Source: Acherontichlamydia pituitae (GTDB lineage: Bacteria > Chlamydiota > Chlamydiia > Chlamydiales > Rhabdochlamydiaceae). Taken from it: a DNA stretch of 21,842 bases. The stretch lies in NCBI GenBank assembly GCA_019634675.1, contig JAHCAX010000017.1, positions 1 through 21,842 on the forward strand. The letters run 5' to 3'. Position numbers and translations under genes: made by a program. Below, piece after piece: positions 16,891-21,842 of the stretch; the stretch's first letter is position 1, and the number at the start of each line of letters is the position of its first letter. The notes beneath the pieces are model-generated. The model was given only the letters and a program-made list of their open reading frames with translations, was not told where the DNA came from and did not search any database.

Positions 16891-16904
16891 TTGTTTGTTA
16901 TCAT
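16891..16904. promoter_or_regulatory. FNR/CRP-like palindrome upstream of the nitric oxide reductase gene
   Basis: TTGTTTGTTATCAT matches the FNR/DNR pattern TTGAT-N4-ATCAA at eight of ten defined positions. It lies in the AT-rich gap between the divergent alkA-like and nitric oxide reductase genes, 48 bases before the start codon of the latter. In other bacteria NO reductase genes are often driven by FNR/NNR/DNR-type regulators. Such short sites arise by chance in AT-rich DNA, and no convincing -10 follows at the expected distance. Confidence 0.28.
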
Positions 16905-16951
16905 AGCATTTTTTTCAAAGAAATAGGAATCCACAAATAGGGGAGGACAAA

Positions 16952-19270
16952 ATGTCTTTCAATCTTCAACCCAATGAAAAACTCTCCCCTATTTGGCGGA
17001 TCATCACATTTGCTGTAATGATCGTGGGCTTTTGTATTTTAGGATATGTAACGAGCCTTGCTTATGATAACACGCCTCCTATTCCCAAACGGGTCGTAGA
17101 CCCTTCGGGAAAAATCCTTTTTACAAAAGAAGACATTATGAAGGGCCAAGAGGTCTTTTTAAAATACAACCTCATGGAGCATGGAACCTTATGGGGGCAT
17201 GGAGCTTACTTAGGGCCCGATTACAGCGCGTCCCATCTTCATGAGCAAACACTTGCCATGCAGCAGCTCCTCTCATACAAATTTTATGGCAAGCCCTACA
17301 ACGAACTTCAAGAGTTCGAGCAAGGTTCCATTTCTCAAGAAGTTTCCAAAACATTAAAGCACAACGCTTACGATCCTAAGTCCGATGAATTAACGTTTAC
17401 AGTTGAAGAAGCGATCGCTTACGAACAAAGCATTTCTTATTGGAAGAACTATTTCACTTCAGGAGATGCCCCCGGCCTGCCTAAAAATTATATTTCTGAT
17501 CAGAAAGATTTAAATGCGCTGGCCTCTTTTTTTGCCTGGTCCGCATGGGCTGCTGTCACTAACCGTCCCGGAGAAGATTTTACTTACACGAACAACTTCC
17601 CGTACGATCCTTTGGCCGGCAACAATCCCAGCGCCGACGCTTATCTTTGGAGCGCAGCGAGCCTAGTTTTTATCATTGGAGCAACCGGCCTTGTTCTTTT
17701 TATCGTAAGCAAGTTTGGCTTGGGCTGGGGAGGAGGAGTCAAACGGCGGCATATTTGCGAGACCCATCTGACTTTGCCCCCTTTGACAAGCAGCCAAAAA
17801 GCCCTCGGAAAATACTTTGTCATTGTTTCCTTGCTTTTTCTTTTACAGACCTTTGCCGGCGGCGCTTTGGCCCATTACCGGGTCGAATCGAGTTTCTATG
17901 GGCTCCCCATCTTGGAATACCTTCCTTACAATCTTCTCCGAACGTGGCACCTCCAGTTGGCTATCTTTTGGGTTGCCACAGCTTGGGTTGCAGGAGGTCT
18001 GTTCATCGCTCCTCTGCTGTCTCAAACAGAGCCCAGATCGCAAAAAATGTCCGTCAATCTTCTTTTTGCCGCCTTATTGATCGTCGTTGCCGGAAGCCTT
18101 ACCGGTGAATATTTAAGCAGCAAAAACTTCTTCCAAGGAGAACTGTGGTTTTGGCTGGGGAACCAAGGGTCCGAGTATCTGGATTTAGGCCGCTTTTGGC
18201 AGTATTTGCTTATCGCAGGTTTCCTATTTTGGCTCTTTCTTCTGTTTAAGAGCTTGAAACCCGCTTTTCAGGTGCCTGCAAGGCGTGAGCTTTCCCTTTT
18301 ATTTTTTATTACAGCTGCGACCATACCCATTTTTTATATTCCCGCCGTCTTCTATAACCACGAAACACATTTTACACTCATTGACAATTGGAGGTTTTGG
18401 ATTATCCATTTATGGGTAGAAGGGTTCTTCGAAGTTTTTTCAACAGTCCTCGTTGCAGTGATCGCCGTGCAAATGGGAATTATTAGAACCATCACTGCTC
18501 TTCGGATTATTTATTTAGACGCCATTTTATACCTGGTAGGCGGCATTGTTGGAACGGGACACCATTGGTATTTTACTGGACAGACCAACGTCAATATGGC
18601 GCTTGCCGCTTGTTTTTCCGCCATGGAGGTCGTTCCTTTGACACTTTTGACCATGGAAGCGCGGGACTTTATTCGCGTGTCGCAGGCCCAGTGCGAAAAA
18701 TGCGGACACTATTTAGCAGAAAAACAAAAGTGGACGGTCTTCTTTTTGATTTCCGTGGGGATATGGAATTTTGTGGGAGCTGGAATATTTGGATTTCTCA
18801 TCAATCTCCCCATTATTTCCTACTTTGAAGTAGGAACAAGCTTAACCCCCAACCATGGTCATGCCGCCATGTTCGGTGTATTTGGGATGCTGGCGCTTGG
18901 CATCACAATGTTCTGCATGCGTGCAATGCAAGATGAAGCCTTATGGAATCGGACAAGATCAGCGGTCAAAATTGGCTTTTGGGGACTGAATATCGGAATG
19001 GCCCTCATGGTCGCCCTCGATCTGTTTCCAGCCGGAATGATCCAATTGTGGGATGCGATGCAAAATGGTTATTGGCATGCAAGAGAGCACTCTTTTCTGA
19101 TGACGGGCGCCTATCATACGCTTGAATGGATCCGCATGATCGGAGATCTGACCTTTATTATCGTTGGAGCAATCCCCATCGTCTATGCGATTTTGGTGAC
19201 CTTCCTATCCAAAGAAGGCCCATCGAAGTTCGCAAAACAGGCAACAGAACGGCCTAGGCCCCGATTTTGA
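16952..19270 (+). CDS. norZ: Quinol-dependent nitric oxide reductase (single-subunit, qNOR)
   Basis: A 772-residue haem-copper-oxidase-superfamily membrane protein that reduces NO to N2O using quinol. The qNOR-specific N-terminus is present (GQEVFLKYNLMEHGTLWGHGAYLGPDY), including the cytochrome-c-like domain lacking its own CxxCH. By comparison with NorB, all ligands are visible: H333 (WHLQLAI) and H637 for haem b, H635 for haem b3 (NHGHAAM), and H486, H537 and H538 (HLWVE, GTGHHWYF) with E490 for the non-haem FeB. The length matches single-chain qNORs, and no cytochrome c subunit gene is adjacent. About a dozen hydrophobic segments fit the fold. GGGAGG (16941-16946) is a good ribosome binding site. 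A cytoplasmic-type loop carries C581-x-x-C584-G-H, too far from any second Cys pair to be a full zinc ribbon. Likely role: NO detoxification or anaerobic respiration in a host cell; regulation may involve the FNR-like site at 16891. Confidence 0.96.
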   Translation: MSFNLQPNEKLSPIWRIITFAVMIVGFCILGYVTSLAYDNTPPIPKRVVDPSGKILFTKEDIMKGQEVFLKYNLMEHGTLWGHGAYLGPDYSASHLHEQTLAMQQLLSYKFYGKPYNELQEFEQGSISQEVSKTLKHNAYDPKSDELTFTVEEAIAYEQSISYWKNYFTSGDAPGLPKNYISDQKDLNALASFFAWSAWAAVTNRPGEDFTYTNNFPYDPLAGNNPSADAYLWSAASLVFIIGATGLVLFIVSKFGLGWGGGVKRRHICETHLTLPPLTSSQKALGKYFVIVSLLFLLQTFAGGALAHYRVESSFYGLPILEYLPYNLLRTWHLQLAIFWVATAWVAGGLFIAPLLSQTEPRSQKMSVNLLFAALLIVVAGSLTGEYLSSKNFFQGELWFWLGNQGSEYLDLGRFWQYLLIAGFLFWLFLLFKSLKPAFQVPARRELSLLFFITAATIPIFYIPAVFYNHETHFTLIDNWRFWIIHLWVEGFFEVFSTVLVAVIAVQMGIIRTITALRIIYLDAILYLVGGIVGTGHHWYFTGQTNVNMALAACFSAMEVVPLTLLTMEARDFIRVSQAQCEKCGHYLAEKQKWTVFFLISVGIWNFVGAGIFGFLINLPIISYFEVGTSLTPNHGHAAMFGVFGMLALGITMFCMRAMQDEALWNRTRSAVKIGFWGLNIGMALMVALDLFPAGMIQLWDAMQNGYWHAREHSFLMTGAYHTLEWIRMIGDLTFIIVGAIPIVYAILVTFLSKEGPSKFAKQATERPRPRF

Positions 19271-19305
19271 AAACAAAGCAAACCTAAGTTCACCTCAGTC
19301 ATCTC

Positions 19306-19830
19306 TTAAGCGTAAATCAAACGCCTTCCTTTTATCTTAAGAAAAGCGGTCAGTTCGTGCTGTTTGGCTGTGACTCTACTCTGGATATGGCGCACTTTCC
19401 ACTTTTTCACAGTAAGGGCATCTGCAACCAAAGAGCGATGGCAGCGCCAAGGGACCGCTTCGGCGCACATCAGTGCGCATCGGCTTATCTTGGCATTTTC
19501 GATCAACTCCTTAATGCCTTCTCTAAAATCGGCTGTTTGCATGTAGTCTGCAAAACCTCGGAACGAAGCATTTTCCCAGCCGGTGTTTAACGAATTTTTC
19601 TTGGGATGCCTTAGACCGCCTAGTTTTTCAAGATGGATATAGTGGATCTTTTCCTTTTTTAGGCTTCGCTTCAGTTTATCTTGATTAAATTGGGGATTGT
19701 GCCTTGACCGCGGGATCGATCGAATATCAATCACTGTTTCAATCTGGTGGGCCTTGAGCAACTTCATGAAATCTTCTATAGGCCGGTTCGAATGGCCGAT
19801 CGTGTAAATAGTCTTTTCTCTTATTCTCAT
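19306..19830 (-). CDS. DUF488 family protein
   Basis: A 174-residue DUF488 protein. Conserved blocks are YTIGHS (9-14), VIDIRSIPRSRHNPQF (33-48), HLEKLGG, and CALMCAEAVPWRCHRSLVADAL (118-139) with C122 and the C130-H131-R132 triad typical of the family. The function is not established; the conserved Cys, His and Arg residues suggest a phosphatase-like or nucleic-acid-associated activity, but that is a guess. The gene is convergent with norZ (35 bases between stops, no clear terminator) and divergent from the Nudix gene. The ATG at 19830 is the only reasonable start, because an in-frame stop lies eight codons upstream; no close Shine-Dalgarno sequence precedes it, and the purine run AAGGATAAGGG sits about 20 bases away. 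Length is normal. Confidence 0.88.
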   Translation of the reverse strand: MRIREKTIYTIGHSNRPIEDFMKLLKAHQIETVIDIRSIPRSRHNPQFNQDKLKRSLKKEKIHYIHLEKLGGLRHPKKNSLNTGWENASFRGFADYMQTADFREGIKELIENAKISRCALMCAEAVPWRCHRSLVADALTVKKWKVRHIQSRVTAKQHELTAFLKIKGRRLIYA

Positions 19831-19881
19831 CGTCTGCCGTGTTGCGATCCCTTATCCTTCCTATACACGATTGCTGATAGT

Positions 19882-19905
19882 TTAGCGACAGGTTCTGTTG
19901 CCTAA
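19882..19905. other. Small hairpin in the divergent DUF488/Nudix promoter region
   Basis: GCGACAG (19885-19891), loop GTT, CTGTTGC (19895-19901), extended by TTA/TAA with one bulged base. It lies upstream of both divergent genes, so it cannot be a terminator of either; an operator or leader structure are possibilities. Confidence 0.25.
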
Positions 19906-19946
19906 CGGCCTCACCTTCTACTTTTCTTTTATCATTATTAATTCGC

Positions 19947-19975
19947 TTGTACGATTGAAATCTTAGGAGTATATT
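19947..19975 (+). promoter_or_regulatory. Candidate promoter of the Nudix hydrolase gene
   Basis: TTGTAC (19947-19952) and TATATT (19970-19975) stand 17 bases apart in the divergent intergenic region; the -10 matches consensus at five of six positions and the -35 only in its TTG core. Transcription would start near 19982, about 36 bases before the ATG at 20018. Confidence 0.35.
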
Positions 19976-20017
19976 TGCAGACCAATTAGGGCAATTCCAA
20001 TTTCAAGAGCAACTTCC

Positions 20018-20824
20018 ATGAAAAAACTCATTCTTTTGAGCGTCCTATTTATCCAAACAGTCCAAGCAGACCAACAGCTGGATTTGTATTTTTCATTTCT
20101 GAAACAGCTTGGGCAGCCTAATGGGAATTACCGAGAGGGCGAGATCGAAGTCGTTACAGAACCGGCAGAAATTTCCAAAGTCCAAAAAGTCCAAGAGAAC
20201 CGGCTCCTTCAAAAGGGATTTTCTGGTGCCAGCGCCAAGGAATTCAGCCGGATTGGCGTTGTGAGTGAAGACCAGTACTGGGTCTGGCTCCGCGACGCCG
20301 TATACTTTCCAAAAGGAGTTCCCGGGACATACGACAGGCTTATCTGGAAAAGCGCCATCAAAAGCCGCTATCCCGGCATCGCTGTGCTGCCCGTTTTAGC
20401 ATCCGGGAAGATCGCATTGAACTTGAACTATCGGCATGCAACACGTTCCTGGGAGATTGAGCTTCCGCGCGGACTTATCCATCCGGAAGAGACCTTAGAG
20501 CAGGCCGCTAGACGCGAGATAAAGGAAGAAACAGGGATGATCCCTTCAAGTCTTGCGCTGTTGGGAGAGGTTGCCCCAGATTCTGGCGTCCTCTCATCGA
20601 TTGTTCCTGTTTTCATAGGAAAAATTGCTTCGCAGGGAGAGTCCAATCCTGATTATTCTGAAGCAATCGCCGGTGTGCAATATTTTACGAAGCAAGAGCT
20701 GAAGGAGGGCCTTATCAAAGGCTATGTGGAAGCGCTTATCGAAGGAAAAAAAAGGCAAGTCCCTCTTCGGGACTCTTTCTTGACGTTTGCACTGTTTCAA
20801 GCGGAGCTGCGCCTTCTGCTTTAA
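20018..20824 (+). CDS. Nudix hydrolase with N-terminal signal peptide
   Basis: A 268-residue protein with a complete Nudix box at residues 152-174: G152-x5-E158-x7-R166-E167-I-x-E170-E171-x-G173-M174. The acidic residues bind the divalent metal that drives hydrolysis of a nucleoside diphosphate linked to another group; ADP-ribose pyrophosphatase-like enzymes are the nearest general match (WEIELPRGLIHPEE). The first 17 residues, MKKLILLSVLFIQTVQA, form a classical Sec signal peptide with a V-Q-A cleavage site, and about 100 residues of unrecognised sequence separate it from the Nudix fold. An exported Nudix enzyme is unusual, since substrates are normally cytoplasmic. The start has only a weak AAGAG nine bases upstream. 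It may be co-transcribed with the kinase-like gene 56 bases downstream. Substrate unknown. Confidence 0.9.
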   Translation: MKKLILLSVLFIQTVQADQQLDLYFSFLKQLGQPNGNYREGEIEVVTEPAEISKVQKVQENRLLQKGFSGASAKEFSRIGVVSEDQYWVWLRDAVYFPKGVPGTYDRLIWKSAIKSRYPGIAVLPVLASGKIALNLNYRHATRSWEIELPRGLIHPEETLEQAARREIKEETGMIPSSLALLGEVAPDSGVLSSIVPVFIGKIASQGESNPDYSEAIAGVQYFTKQELKEGLIKGYVEALIEGKKRQVPLRDSFLTFALFQAELRLLL

Positions 20825-20880
20825 AGTCTCCCACATCTTTCTTATTGATTCGCTAACTCTTTAAATCCGGTATACCTGTT

Positions 20881-21842
20881 ATGCATCACCCTATTGAACA
20901 ATTGCCAAGCCAACATCTTTTAGACCGTTGCGCCGAGGCATGGGGGCTTCGCAATTTCACGTTTGTCCGCAAAATGGAAAACATCGTCTATGCCTGCGAT
21001 TCGGACCAGGGAAAGCTCTTTCTCCGTCTGACCACGCCATTAAGACGGACGCGGGCAGAGATCGAAGCTGAACTGAATTGGATCGGACACCTTGCCTCCT
21101 GCGGGTTAAATGTCCCCCGCTTGCGGCTAGACAAGAATGGAAACCAGATCCTCTCTTTGACTGAAGGACCGCATCATTACGAGGCGGTCGCCTTTTCAGA
21201 AATTATCGGCGTCCATCCGAACAAAGAGACCGCCTCCGATCCAAAATTTTTAAAGACTCTCGGGGCCTTGATCGGGAAGATGCACTTGGCCAGCCAATGC
21301 TACGATTCGGCCCATCAAGGGGCCAAGCGGGAAGAATGGTTTGAAGAACGGGGTCTTCGGCATGCCCTGGCAGCCGCAGCCAGTTCGAATCAATCTGCAC
21401 TGCGAAAGCGGCTGGAAGATGCCGTATCTTGGATGAAGCAGCTCGGCAGGAGTTTGGAGAACTATGGACTTGTCCATGCCGACCTCGGCGCTCTCAACCT
21501 CTTCATTGGAGAAGACAGCACGATCAGCATCATCGACTTCGACGACAGTTGCTACCACTGGTTTGCCTTCGACCTTGCCATAGTGATCTTTTCGATGGCA
21601 GGAAGGTTTAGGCATTCGGCAAAGAACCAGGAAGAGGAGATGTGGCTGAACCATCTTCTGGAAGGATACAGGACTGTCCTTCCGATCGATGAAAAAGAAA
21701 TCAGCCTGATCCCGAAGTTTGTCGATTTTGCTTGCTTGAGGCTCTTCTTCTGGATCGAGCACCATGAGAAGCTGAACACCTTCCACAAAGACGCTCTAGA
21801 AAAAATCGCTCAACAAAAACAATGGCTCAAGGACAGGCTTTA
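20881..21842 (+). CDS. APH/choline-kinase-like phosphotransferase (stop codon cut off)
   Basis: An open frame of 320 complete codons that runs off the window; the last two bases, TA, are probably the start of its stop codon, so the protein is essentially complete. It begins MHHPIEQLPSQHLLDRCAEAW. The kinase signature is clear: H199-A-D201-L-G-A-L-N206 (catalytic loop, equivalent to the Brenner HxDxxxxN motif) and I-I-D219-F-D-D (metal-binding, DFG equivalent), with LFLRLTTP as a possible ATP-lysine-region strand lacking an obvious Lys. This places it in the aminoglycoside-phosphotransferase / choline kinase / homoserine-kinase-II clan, so it probably phosphorylates a small hydroxylated molecule. 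Antibiotic resistance should not be assumed. No good ribosome binding site precedes the ATG; a long antisense frame (21250-21786) over it is a shadow. Confidence 0.85.
   Translation, partial: MHHPIEQLPSQHLLDRCAEAWGLRNFTFVRKMENIVYACDSDQGKLFLRLTTPLRRTRAEIEAELNWIGHLASCGLNVPRLRLDKNGNQILSLTEGPHHYEAVAFSEIIGVHPNKETASDPKFLKTLGALIGKMHLASQCYDSAHQGAKREEWFEERGLRHALAAAASSNQSALRKRLEDAVSWMKQLGRSLENYGLVHADLGALNLFIGEDSTISIIDFDDSCYHWFAFDLAIVIFSMAGRFRHSAKNQEEEMWLNHLLEGYRTVLPIDEKEISLIPKFVDFACLRLFFWIEHHEKLNTFHKDALEKIAQQKQWLKDRL

Noticed and set aside
17647..18108. 153-codon plus-strand frame within the nitric oxide reductase gene
   Set aside because: It is an alternate frame of norZ; its translation is Ser/Arg/Cys-rich and matches no family, while the norZ frame is continuous with all ligands.
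18692..18709. Haem c binding motif in the nitric oxide reductase
   Set aside because: The sequence is C-x-x-C-G-H, not CxxCH, and it lies in a loop outside the N-terminal domain.
21250..21786. Antisense open frame of 178 codons on the minus strand
   Set aside because: It lies wholly over the phosphotransferase gene, whose plus-strand frame has the HADLGALN and IIDFDD motifs; the antisense translation has no recognisable domain.
1..21842. CRISPR array, tRNA or rRNA genes, transposase or integrase genes
   Set aside because: No regularly spaced direct repeats, no cloverleaf or rRNA-like sequence noticed, and no reading frame with transposase or integrase motifs.

Overview
The window looks like chromosomal DNA from a Gram-negative bacterium of moderate G+C. 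Several genes carry Sec signal peptides, and the first gene is a very large, serine-linker-rich protein with duplicated phospholipase D motifs. That mix, together with the protein flavour overall, made me think of an amoeba-associated (environmental) chlamydia such as the Waddlia/Criblamydia/Estrella group. This is inference from general resemblance only; no rRNA or other marker is present, and a Legionella-like host-associated gammaproteobacterium is not excluded.

Layout. 4-3750: a 1248-residue PLD-superfamily protein with two HxKxxxxD motifs. 3873-10912: a tightly packed six-gene Bat ('Bacteroides aerotolerance') operon: MoxR AAA+ ATPase, DUF58 protein, DUF4381 membrane protein, BatA-type VWA protein, BatB-type VWA fused to a BatC-type TPR tail, and BatD. 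Each gene overlaps or nearly touches the next. 10913-11220: a gene-free stretch with nested inverted repeats. 11221-13066: a secreted class D (OXA-type) beta-lactamase and an NAD(P)-binding epimerase-like protein. 13313-15793: a large exported protein of unknown function with a C-terminal tandem repeat, closed by a perfect 15-bp hairpin terminator. 15893-16816 (minus): AlkA-type DNA glycosylase, divergent from 16952-19270, a single-subunit quinol-type nitric oxide reductase with all metal ligands present. 19306-19830 (minus): DUF488 protein. 20018-20824: a Nudix hydrolase with a signal peptide. 20881 to the window end: an APH/choline-kinase-like phosphotransferase whose stop codon is cut by one base.

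Functional theme. Much of the window concerns envelope and stress defence: Bat system (envelope/oxidative stress), NO reductase (nitrosative stress), alkylation repair, beta-lactamase and possible exported hydrolases. This fits a bacterium living inside phagocytic cells, though each gene stands on its own.

The most unusual signal is a set of long imperfect palindromes. One (about 140 bp) lies in frame inside the batB/C fusion gene at the VWA-TPR junction, one (about 155 bp) in the C-terminal tail of batD, and one (95 bp, flanked by TAA direct repeats) supplies the stop codon of the epimerase-like gene. The first two resemble, in behaviour, the protein-coding palindromic elements known from Rickettsia; the third looks like a miniature inverted-repeat element. 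A fourth structured region lies between batD and the beta-lactamase gene.
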